DNA of 64,000 nt. Source: Agarivorans gilvus (lineage in GTDB: Bacteria > Pseudomonadota > Gammaproteobacteria > Enterobacterales > Celerinatantimonadaceae). This document shows positions 47,430 to 54,980 of the stretch, in pieces. The notes beneath the pieces are model-generated. The model had not been told where the DNA came from. It saw nothing but the letters and a program-made list of their open reading frames with translations, and did not search any database. The translations under genes and the position numbers were made by a program. The stretch's first letter is position 1, and each line of letters starts with the position of its first letter. The DNA lies in the NCBI RefSeq assembly GCF_001420915.1, contig NZ_CP013021.1, positions 1,126,001 to 1,190,000 of the forward strand, written 5' to 3'.

Positions 47430-49553
47430 ATGCAACTGACACAACAAGAAAAACACTGGCTCCCCATTTTCGGAAATAGTGGCAAACTAGCCATGCGCAA
47501 AGCCTGCTGGTTAAACCGCAAACGCCGCTCACAACTTCAACAAACCTTTGAAAGCATCTCCTCCACCCGCGTTAAGCTATTGCAAGGCTGGGCCAACACT
47601 CAATGGGACTTCCTACAAGACGCGATGTTTTATCTCGCCACCAAGCCTTTAGAACAACAACCAGAAGTGTTATCGCAGCTACTTAGCCGTAATAACGACT
47701 TTTCAGAACTATTTATCGTTAACTTAACTGGTGCAGTCAGTGCCAGCAGTTTTTCACAACACACTGGGCAAACTGTTGTTTGTTCTAAAGCCTTAGAGCA
47801 AGGATTAAAACAGCAGTTTTTGCACGGCCCTTATAAAGACCCTCGCACTCTTAGCGTTGGACCTTCTAGTTCCCATTTTCACGACCAAGTCACGCTGATG
47901 TTCTACCAACCCTTAGAGGTTGATGGTGAAGTCGTGGGCTGCTTATGCGGTCGAGTGCCAAACGACGTTCTAGGCGACTTAATTCAACGCGAAGCCGGTC
48001 ATATCTATAGTGAATCCGGCGACAACTACATTTTCATGGTAGAAGCCAAATTTGACTCGAGTATCAAGCCCGGTACCGCCTTGTCGCGTTCTCGCTTTGA
48101 AGACAACACCTTCTCACATGGTGAAAATTTAAAATCGGGGATCCACACTAATTGGGGCTCGGTAAAAATCGCCCAGCATACCGAGTTTGAAATTCGCTTT
48201 ACCGATCCCGCAACCCAAGAATTACACCCAGGTGTAAGAGAGACCATTAAAAACGGACACAACCTTTATATCGACTACCCTGGTTATTCCGATTACCGAC
48301 ATATTCCGGTGATTGGCAAAGGCATTACCTTTCAGCTTCGCGGTTCCTTGGACCGTTGGGGGATGATGTGTGAAGCCGATTTAGAAGAAGTCTACCGTCA
48401 CCGCTCCTTAAGCCATAAATTAGGCAATAAGTATTTACTTAGCTCTGTTTTTAACATCCTTTTACCATTACTACTTGCCCACCAGCTAGAGCTAAATTTC
48501 GCGCAACTGGCCGGATTATTACTAGGATGTTCCGCACTGAGCTTTTTAGCATTTAAGAAATGGGTAACTAAGCCCCTAAGAGAAGGCATTGAAAACATGA
48601 GTGGCGTGCTGCAAACCCTTGCCGAAGGTGATGGTGACTTAAAACGCCGCTTAGATGCGAGCCAATTTAAAGCCGATGAAACTGGTGACTTAGGCCGCTG
48701 GATAAATAGTTTCATCGATAACCTTGAAGGTGTTATAGGCGGGATTATTTATGCTTCCAACGAAGTGCAACAAGTCAGTAGTTCAATGTTGCGCCGTTGT
48801 GGTGTAGTGGATAACTGTACTCAGCAAACCTCTTATTCTATTGATTCATTGCTAAATTTAGCAAAACATCAACAAGCTGAAATTGTTAAAGCCAGTCAAT
48901 CAGCAGAACACCTGCAACAAGTGATGACAACAATGGTTGAAGATGCCCAAACTGAATACCAGCATGCAGTTAAAAACACCCAAGAAATCAAACAAATTGT
49001 TGAAGCATCGGCCAAAAGCGTTAATCAAGTAAACGATGAAATGAAGCAAATTGAAGCCATTGTGAAGCTCATTACCGAAATTACCGATCAAACCAACCTA
49101 CTGGCACTTAACGCAGCCATTGAAGCAGCCAGAGCAGGAGACCATGGCCGTGGTTTCTCGGTGGTTGCAGACGAAGTGCGTAATCTTGCCACCAAAACTT
49201 CCGATGCAGCCAAACATATTGGCGATACCATGGGCAAATTGCGCGAACAAACCGAAACCGCCGTGAATTACATGGAGCAAGGGGTTAAAAACGTCGACCA
49301 AAGTTCAGCCTTACTCGATACCGGTAACCGCAGCGAAGCCTTACAACAGGCAGTGGAAAATATGTTTACTACCATCAACCAAATTGCCGGCAATAGTGAA
49401 CAACACAGCGAAACGGCAGAGCAAGCTCAAGTCACCACTTCATCGCTTGAACTGTCTTCTCAACAATTAACCCGTAGAACCACCTTAGTGAAAAACTCCA
49501 TCCTGCGTTTACACCAATTGGTAGAGCGTTTTGAGGTCAGTAAAGCGGCGTAA
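47430..49553 (+). CDS. Methyl-accepting chemotaxis protein with N-terminal sensor and central membrane hairpin
   Basis: The 707-residue receptor starts [15 protein letters not shown] with AAGGGAAA upstream. An open frame from 47181 is rejected because it crosses the gpgS terminator. The sensor region (about 30-310) has no membrane segment before it. Two close hydrophobic stretches (about 335-350 and 355-375) come next, then a HAMP-like linker and the signalling domain with the hairpin tip [42 protein letters not shown] residues. That order resembles Aer (cytoplasmic sensor, membrane hairpin, HAMP) rather than a classical receptor. The ligand is unknown. Confidence 0.85.
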   Translation: MQLTQQEKHWLPIFGNSGKLAMRKACWLNRKRRSQLQQTFESISSTRVKLLQGWANTQWDFLQDAMFYLATKPLEQQPEVLSQLLSRNNDFSELFIVNLTGAVSASSFSQHTGQTVVCSKALEQGLKQQFLHGPYKDPRTLSVGPSSSHFHDQVTLMFYQPLEVDGEVVGCLCGRVPNDVLGDLIQREAGHIYSESGDNYIFMVEAKFDSSIKPGTALSRSRFEDNTFSHGENLKSGIHTNWGSVKIAQHTEFEIRFTDPATQELHPGVRETIKNGHNLYIDYPGYSDYRHIPVIGKGITFQLRGSLDRWGMMCEADLEEVYRHRSLSHKLGNKYLLSSVFNILLPLLLAHQLELNFAQLAGLLLGCSALSFLAFKKWVTKPLREGIENMSGVLQTLAEGDGDLKRRLDASQFKADETGDLGRWINSFIDNLEGVIGGIIYASNEVQQVSSSMLRRCGVVDNCTQQTSYSIDSLLNLAKHQQAEIVKASQSAEHLQQVMTTMVEDAQTEYQHAVKNTQEIKQIVEASAKSVNQVNDEMKQIEAIVKLITEITDQTNLLALNAAIEAARAGDHGRGFSVVADEVRNLATKTSDAAKHIGDTMGKLREQTETAVNYMEQGVKNVDQSSALLDTGNRSEALQQAVENMFTTINQIAGNSEQHSETAEQAQVTTSSLELSSQQLTRRTTLVKNSILRLHQLVERFEVSKAA

Positions 49554-49706
49554 CAGGCTAGTTTGTTACTCAACAAGCAACAAGTGATTTGAACACCACT
49601 TAAGTATCAGCGCTACACTCAGTAGCGCTTGTACTCCCAAGCCGAGCTAAATCAACCTACGGCTCGCTTAAGCGAGAAGGCGCAAGCGGCCTCCCATCGA
49701 TGCTAA

Positions 49707-50447
49707 TTAGTCTTGGCGGTACACCGGAAATACACTGGCATCACCGTAGTTTTCAATACGCTTCATATTATTTAAGGTGCTCATATCAGCATCAGAAATA
49801 ACAAAATCTAAATCCGCATTGTTGGCCATATGTGCGGGGTTGGCGGTTTTAGGCAGTGACAATAAGCCCAGCAGCAAGGTGTAGCGGATGCACAACTGAG
49901 GTAATGACACGCCGTATTGTTCTGCCATGGCTAACAGTTGCTGATTTTTAAACAGCTCACCATGGCCCACTGGAGAATAGGCTTCAACCAACATGCCCTT
50001 ACTTTGAGAGTATTCAATTAAATCACTGGGTACGTTAGTCACATGAGCCAGAATTTAATTCACCATCGGCTTAACTTTGCAGGCACTCAAAATATTATCG
50101 ATGTCCACCTGTTGAAAGTTTGATAAACCAATAGCGCGGATTTGCCCAGCTTGATAGGCGTCTTCCAAGGCTTGCCATGCCGCTAGATTACCTTCAAAAA
50201 AGCGGTCTTCCACGCCGAACTGATCCCAGGGCTGAGGGCTGTGAATAATCAGCAAGTCAATGTAATCCAAGGCCATCCGCTGCAAAGAGCCCTCGATGGC
50301 CTGTTTCGCGCCCTCATAACTTTTAAAGTTGGCCGCCAATTTGGTAGTAAGAAACAGCTCTTCACGCGGCACACCACTGGCTCTAAGTCCATTCGCCACC
50401 TCAGCTTCATTACCGTAATCCTGCGCCGTATCGATATGCCGAAAACC
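49707..50447 (-). pseudogene. Aldo-keto reductase pseudogene (5'-truncated, internal stop)
   Basis: Minus-strand reading gives a clear aldo-keto reductase of the 2,5-diketo-gluconate reductase type: GFRHIDTAQDYGNEAEVA (catalytic D and Y), FLTTKL, LIIHSPQPW, KPMVN-stop-ILAHVTN and LIEYSQSKGMLVEAYSPVGHG. The TAA at 50055-50057 stands where relatives have a glutamine codon. The first 30 or so codons are missing; the frame loses family similarity upstream of about 50447, exactly where an attC-like structure ends. It is therefore doubly broken. Confidence 0.85.
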
Positions 50448-50492
50448 TGCGGCGCATTCAGTTACTCCTGCGGGTGCCGCAACGCGTTAAGC
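50444..50492 (-). other. Putative attC site C (weak), at the aldo-keto reductase break
   Basis: On the minus strand GCTTAAC (50492-50486) fits the R-box consensus RYYYAAC. TGCGGC pairs with GCCGCA (50476-50481 with 50448-50453), and the outer AAC/GTT arms (50444-50446 with 50486-50488) also pair. The far core site, GTTTTCG, does not fit GTTRRRY and merges into the aldo-keto reductase gene, as expected if a cassette end recombined with a secondary site there. Confidence 0.4.
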
Positions 50493-50786
50493 TCGCCGCG
50501 CTCCAAATTGACAACCACAGCGCCACTCGACCATGCCCTTGTTGCCAACACCCCATGCACTGCACAGGCGTGAGTCGAACGAGCTAGCCGAAAGGCGAAC
50601 AATATAAGGAGAATGGCAGGGCTTAACATGAGGATGAATACATAAAAAAATTAACAGCTTAGCACCACACAAGACGGGAAGGGTTTCGCGCCGTTCAACC
50701 TGTCTTAGCCAAACTCGCCTTGGGAAAACGAACAAGGCCTTGGCCCCGCCAGTATCAACACCGTTATTTACTATAGAAAGGAGCAT
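50487..50786 (-). CDS. Hypothetical 99-codon ORF in a putative cassette
   Basis: I do not recognise a function. The frame begins 8 bases past the core site of attC B and its stop falls inside the R-box of attC C, the layout of an integron cassette gene. However, the protein is Cys/Arg/Ser-rich with odd composition (RRETLPVLCGAKLL, HPHVKPCHSPYIVRLSASSF) and no visible ribosome site. It may be a non-coding or regulatory cassette instead. Confidence 0.3.
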   Translation of the reverse strand: MLLSIVNNGVDTGGAKALFVFPRRVWLRQVERRETLPVLCGAKLLIFLCIHPHVKPCHSPYIVRLSASSFDSRLCSAWGVGNKGMVEWRCGCQFGARRA

Positions 50787-50793
50787 CGGGCTT

Positions 50794-50848
50794 GTTCAAC
50801 ACCCGAATAAGGTGTCGGCTGCGCGACACTTATTCTTATTTGTTATAT
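50794..50848 (-). other. Putative integron attC site B
   Basis: This 55-base site is immediately downstream of the abortive-infection-like gene, whose stop lies within it. AAC (50798-50800) pairs with GTT (50842-50844). GAATAAG-G-TGTCG (50805-50817) pairs with CGACACTTATTC (50824-50835), leaving one extrahelical G and a six-base loop. On the minus strand the core site reads GTTGAAC, which fits GTTRRRY. Paired R and L boxes with a single bulged base are the hallmark of attC. Confidence 0.6.
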
Positions 50849-51685
50849 TTGTTCTTGATGAAGCATGAAGGTCTCATGTCTACTATCTTTAGTTATATCT
50901 GCATACATCAAAACGCTATCGGTTATAAAACTAGAGTTAGCCATGTGTTTTATATACTTCTCAGGTTCATTTCCAGTAAACTCCAAAATTGAGTTGGCAA
51001 TGTTCCATAAGTTAGCTAGTGTACCCTGCAATTCGCCTGCATTTAGGATAATATCTTCGTTAACTCTATGTATAAAGTCATAATCCTGTTTAGGGCGCAA
51101 AACCCGAACATTAAGAAAATCTTGGATATAAGAAATGCTTTGAACTATTTTACGCCCCAAACTTGCACTACGAGTATCTGAGCTTAAATACTCAGCAAGT
51201 TTTCTCTGCGTATTTCGAGCTTCTACCAATGCATCAGAATCATCCTGTTCGTCAATATTCACTTTATACGTGCAAAAATCCAAAGTGTTTTTAGGGAAAA
51301 TTTTCCTATACAGATCATATCTATCAACTATGTGAAAGCTAATGTTACCCTCGGATTCTAGCTCATCGAGAAGCTTATCAAATAGCATTCGATGCATTTG
51401 ATATTTTTCAAAACTTATAAGCTCAATTTTGGACAGAGTCAGTTTATCTTGCACTGCCTTTTCAGAATAATTCTGGTAAATAAGAAATATCAATGTGCCC
51501 ATTGAACCAAAGGAAGCAATTGCTGTATAGATACCCGCAAGAAAAGAACCAAAATTCGCCCAATCCTCTTGATTGGAAGAAACAACCTGACCTTTACCTA
51601 TTTGAAACCAATAAATAACTAATGGTGCAGTTATCGCAATCAATGCAAGACAAACCGACAGTTTTAGACCCGTTTTTAAGTTCAC
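50843..51685 (-). CDS. Putative abortive-infection membrane protein (putAbiC-like)
   Basis: The 280-residue protein has two N-terminal membrane helices (about 7-27 and 45-70, the second in NFGSFLAGIYTAIASFGSMGTLIFLIYQ) and a cytoplasmic helical region. The spacing and the FGSFLAG-x-YTAIAS pattern resemble the 'putative phage abortive infection protein' group (PF16872), so a phage defence role is possible; this is from memory. It starts at GTG with AAGGAAG upstream. Low-GC codon use differs from the neighbours. Its stop is embedded in attC B, and the IS lies 48 bases upstream, possibly removing its normal promoter. Confidence 0.6.
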   Translation of the reverse strand: MNLKTGLKLSVCLALIAITAPLVIYWFQIGKGQVVSSNQEDWANFGSFLAGIYTAIASFGSMGTLIFLIYQNYSEKAVQDKLTLSKIELISFEKYQMHRMLFDKLLDELESEGNISFHIVDRYDLYRKIFPKNTLDFCTYKVNIDEQDDSDALVEARNTQRKLAEYLSSDTRSASLGRKIVQSISYIQDFLNVRVLRPKQDYDFIHRVNEDIILNAGELQGTLANLWNIANSILEFTGNEPEKYIKHMANSSFITDSVLMYADITKDSRHETFMLHQEQI

Positions 51686-51833
51686 TACGTCAAACTTCCT
51701 TATACTCTGGTAATTCGAAAAATATAGACATAATGATCCCCAGTGAAAGTGCCGACCTCCTGCGTTTATCGTGGGTTAGTCAAACTAGAGCCACACTGTT
51801 AGATGCACAGTCTTAACAGAACAGGAGATCGAC

Positions 51834-52958
51834 ATGTCTAAATCTAGCACGTTTTTTATTGGACTAGATGTTCACAAAGAAACCACTGATGTCGCTTATT
51901 GTGTTGATAATTCAAGAGATGAGCCTGTATTTCATGGCACCATTCCCACCAATATTCGTTCTATCAACAAACTTATCAAAAAATACAAAGACTTGGCTAC
52001 TCATCTTTGCGTGGTTTATGAAGCTGGCCCTTGTGGATTTTGGTTATACCGTCATTTAGTGAAACACGGTATTGAATGTTGGGTAGTGGCTCCCGCCCTT
52101 ATCCCTAAAGCGCCCAGTGATAAAGTAAAAACCGACAGGCGTGACGCCATCGCTTTAGCGAGAATGGCGCGAGCGGGATTAATTCGTTCTATTCATGTGC
52201 CCAACACCGATGATGAAGCGGTGCGGGATTTAATCCGTTGTCGTGAAGACGCCATGCTTGATTGTCGCCAAGCGCGGCAACGTTTAAAGTTGTTCTTATT
52301 ACGCAATGGCCACCCTTGTTCCGGTCGCCAAGTTTGGAATGAGGCCTACAAGCGCCACTTGGCCGATATTCACTTCTTAGAGCCAGCCAAGAAACTCACC
52401 TTTCAGCATTACATCAACATTGTTACCGAGCGTTATGAGCGGCTGCAACACCTTGAACAAGAGCTACAAGTGATTGCTCAAGACTGGTCTTGGTATCCGC
52501 TAGTTCAATACCTAACAGTATTACGTGGCATACGCTTCTTATCGGCCATTACCTTAGTGGCAGAGCTGGGTGACATGCGCCGTTTTGCTAACCCGCGCTC
52601 ATTGATGAATTTTGTGGGCTTAACTCCCTCAGAATATTCCAGTGGCAACCGACAAAAACAAGGCGGTATTACCAAGTGTGGCAATACCCATGCAAGGCGA
52701 ATACTGATTGAGGCAGCTTGGGCGTATCGGTTTCCCCCTAAGGTCTCGCGCGAGTTACAGATACGCCAACAAGACCAATCGCTACACTTACAACAGCGTT
52801 CATGGCAAGCCCAACAACGCTTATGCCGACGCTTTGCCCAACTCAAACACCGTGGCAAAGAATACAACAAGGTGGTGACGGCAGTGGCCAGAGAGCTACT
52901 GGGTTACATCTGGGATATTGCGCAGCGTTTTGACCCACAAAGCCAACATATAGGATAG
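51834..52958 (+). CDS. IS110-family transposase
   Basis: The 374-residue recombinase has the N-terminal RuvC-like DEDD domain (FFIGLDVHKETTDVAYC, then VYEAGPCGFWLYRHL and KTDRRDAIALARMARAG). Its C-terminal Transposase_20 region reads LRGIRFLSAITLVAELGDM and FVGLTPSEYSSGNRQKQGGI, including the conserved serine. AGGAG stands before the ATG. The frame is intact, so the element may be active. Confidence 0.95.
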   Translation: MSKSSTFFIGLDVHKETTDVAYCVDNSRDEPVFHGTIPTNIRSINKLIKKYKDLATHLCVVYEAGPCGFWLYRHLVKHGIECWVVAPALIPKAPSDKVKTDRRDAIALARMARAGLIRSIHVPNTDDEAVRDLIRCREDAMLDCRQARQRLKLFLLRNGHPCSGRQVWNEAYKRHLADIHFLEPAKKLTFQHYINIVTERYERLQHLEQELQVIAQDWSWYPLVQYLTVLRGIRFLSAITLVAELGDMRRFANPRSLMNFVGLTPSEYSSGNRQKQGGITKCGNTHARRILIEAAWAYRFPPKVSRELQIRQQDQSLHLQQRSWQAQQRLCRRFAQLKHRGKEYNKVVTAVARELLGYIWDIAQRFDPQSQHIG

Positions 52959-53223
52959 AGGTAGAAACAAGCGAGTAGTTTAAAACAACTTGAATGAGTA
53001 AGACTGACGGCAGTGGTGAGAGCAACCCTCGAGGGCGTTAAGCGATGTAAACTCGCGCACCTAGACTGAGGCAAGACTCCAATGGCGCAAACAAGTAATG
53101 CGAATAACCAAACTCGCGGATATCAGCAAGGTCAACCGCCGACACTTACTTGCTAACGGTCTCTCATTCAGGTTTTCTATGCTGGTGTTAATCGGTAGGA
53201 ATAGACTTGTGCGCGTTGACAGA
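52959..53223 (+). ncRNA. Non-coding right end of the IS, candidate bridge RNA region
   Basis: About 265 bases between the transposase and the right repeat have no gene but contain local pairing, such as the palindrome CCCTCGAGGG (53026-53035). IS110-type elements encode a bridge RNA that guides target choice; in the IS1111 group it lies 3' of the transposase, as I recall. The position fits; the RNA itself is not shown by sequence reading. Confidence 0.4.
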
Positions 53224-53231
53224 GGGGAGCA

Positions 53232-53302
53232 TATCAACGCCTAGCTCACAGGAAAATTAGAAGCGCAGCGAGTAATTTTTCCAGTGCAGCTACTTGTTAA
53301 GT
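53232..53302 (-). other. Putative integron attC site A
   Basis: This 71-base site is downstream of the DUF2806 gene, whose stop lies within it. AAC (53236-53238) pairs with GTT (53296-53298). TAGCT (53242-53246) pairs with AGCTA (53288-53292). One extrahelical C (53287) follows, then CAC/GTG, and GGAAAATTA pairs with TAATTTTTCC with one bulged T. The minus-strand R-box reads ACTTAAC (RYYYAAC). The opposite core site is at the edge of the IS. Confidence 0.7.
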
Positions 53303-54153
53303 AGCCGGGTATGCACGATAAACCCACTTTTAAACCATTGTTCAATAACATACTCATAGAATTTTTCATTCCTTTTAGCACCGCATATCGGAGCAAGCTC
53401 TTGGCCAGCACGTGTCAGCATGACTTTGCCAATGTTTAGATCATTATTATTATCTTTAGGGAATTCAATAATGGTAGGTCGACCAAAGTAGAATATCTGT
53501 GCATATTTACCAAACCCCATGCGGCGATAACCTGTGGTTGACTCAAAGGATATTAGGCCTATTGCATCTAAATGTTTCAGAACTCCAAAGCTAATCCCTT
53601 CATTTTTATAAACATCATGGTTAGGTTCTAAGATGATTGGCATGACATCACCAAGAAACCAAGAAAACTGACAAAACTTGGTAAATATCTCTGCGTCCTT
53701 TTTGTCCATTGACGCCACAAAATCTATAGTTCGCTTAGAAAAAGTACCTGGCTTCGATGCCTCACCAGATAGCAGGCTAGACCATAGTAATTGCATCTCA
53801 GTATCTGAAACAGTGTCACAATTCTTAAAAAAGTGGGCTACCCAGTCTTCTTCAAGGTTTTGCACATCCGCATCTTCGGCTAATGAAGATGCGGCCTGTG
53901 CTGTAATAGCTTCAATATTTTCTTGCTTTCGACCTTCTTGCTGAACCATTCGATCAATAGCCCTTTGCTGGATATCACTTAGCTCTATTGATGCTAACGC
54001 CTTTATTTTTTCAGCTTCTGCCTCGGCTTCAGCTTTCTTTTTTATCCGCCTTGGTTCGTAGAGAACACCAACAGCATTCGAAACCTTTTCAATCAGCACT
54101 GTAGCTGGCTTTGAAATATCACCAAAATTTACTAGCGAGTTTCCTTCCGACAC
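53290..54153 (-). CDS. DUF2806-type protein in a putative cassette
   Basis: The 287-residue cytoplasmic protein resembles the DUF2806 family (start LVNFGDISKPATVLIEKVSNAVG). A charged Glu/Ala/Lys coiled-coil stretch follows (about 35-100), then EDWVAHFFKNCDTVSDTEMQLLWSSLLSGEA. Its function is unknown; relatives often sit in accessory regions. It begins at GTG with GGAGG 7 bases upstream. The gene runs from a core-site-like GTTAAGT to attC A, the size of a single cassette (about 945 bases). Confidence 0.75.
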   Translation of the reverse strand: MSEGNSLVNFGDISKPATVLIEKVSNAVGVLYEPRRIKKKAEAEAEAEKIKALASIELSDIQQRAIDRMVQQEGRKQENIEAITAQAASSLAEDADVQNLEEDWVAHFFKNCDTVSDTEMQLLWSSLLSGEASKPGTFSKRTIDFVASMDKKDAEIFTKFCQFSWFLGDVMPIILEPNHDVYKNEGISFGVLKHLDAIGLISFESTTGYRRMGFGKYAQIFYFGRPTIIEFPKDNNNDLNIGKVMLTRAGQELAPICGAKRNEKFYEYVIEQWFKSGFIVHTRLLNK

Positions 54154-54176
54154 TATGGCTCCTCCATTGGCTAGCT

Positions 54177-54183
54177 ACTTAAC
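54177..54183 (-). other. Core-site-like GTTAAGT before the DUF2806 gene
   Basis: On the minus strand GTTAAGT fits the integron core GTTRRRY and lies 24 bases before the GTG start, where the left edge of a cassette would be. I cannot fold a full attC on its far side, so it could be a truncated attC, an attI remnant or chance. Confidence 0.3.
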
Positions 54184-54980
54184 GCTAAGTAGGAAACACG
54201 TGGTTCCTATCCCATTCAATGAGCACGCTTCCTATCACAGAAAGTGTGACCTTGCGCAAGGTCACTAGACTGTTCGTGCTCTCTCTTTAACTTATTGTCT
54301 ACTTTGATGTTTTCTTTTAATTTTATCAATAGCCAATGTTCAAATTCTATAGACGGTTTTGACAAAAGCAGCTTTAGAAATGTTGGGGCTGTGTATAATC
54401 ACAGTGAAAATGTGCGCAAGCCCTAAACGTTCAGTTTTCTTCATGTATGTATTGCAGAAGCACTTGGTAAAACGATGAGTTTTGCTATGGGTGAAGGTGA
54501 GTGTTTAAGGTATTATTGAACCAATTGCCTAATAAACTATGAAGCAAAAACATTTCACACCCACAATAATCAAGGTGGCGCTTTTAAATCCCATCATCTT
54601 CGCCGAGTAGCGCAAGTGAACAAGGGAGCAAAGTTGAAGTCTGTTTGAGCAAAGCGAGTTACTTCAACGCCCTTGTTAATGGGGTGAAAGCTTGGCTTTA
54701 AACAAAGCATCGCTTTGTAAGCTTGAACACAGGATCTAAGAAGATGCAGGGTGGCCTTTCTTTTGTGTACTTTTCTTTGGCCACCAAAGAAAAGTACATC
54801 GCCGTCAGGGCGAAACCCTTACTAACAACCCGATGCAAAACGAAATGATAAAAACGGGACTAACAACTCCCCTAAACTAAAAATGCAAACACAGTTTGGG
54901 GCAAAAACCTTTCACACCCTCAATAGCCAAGATTACGCTGTTGCATCCCTCCAATAAGTAAGGCGCCATAAGCGCCTTTA
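54184..54980. other. Gene-free region with palindromes
   Basis: No gene is supported over about 800 bases. GTGACCTTGC-GCAAGGTCAC (54246-54265) is a perfect 20-base palindrome and may be an operator. At 54767-54797 a 14-base arm (GTACTTTTCTTTGG) pairs perfectly with its complement around a CCA loop; I remember this TTTCTTTGGCCACCAAAGAAA motif as a dispersed repeat in Vibrio, Shewanella and relatives. Confidence 0.5.

Larger units (their letters stand above)
51733..53232 (+). mobile_element. IS110-family (IS1111-type) insertion sequence
   Basis: The element is about 1.5 kb and carries one DEDD transposase. Near its ends lie ATGATCCCC (51733-51741) and GGGGAGCAT (53224-53232), an 8-of-9 inverted repeat. 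Subterminal repeats are a trait of the IS1111 group. No target duplication is seen, as is usual for IS110. The right end abuts attC A. The exact ends are uncertain by several bases. Confidence 0.65.

Noticed and set aside
53026..53035. CCCTCGAGGG as part of another attC site
   Set aside because: It is a short palindrome inside the IS right end without proper R and L box spacing.
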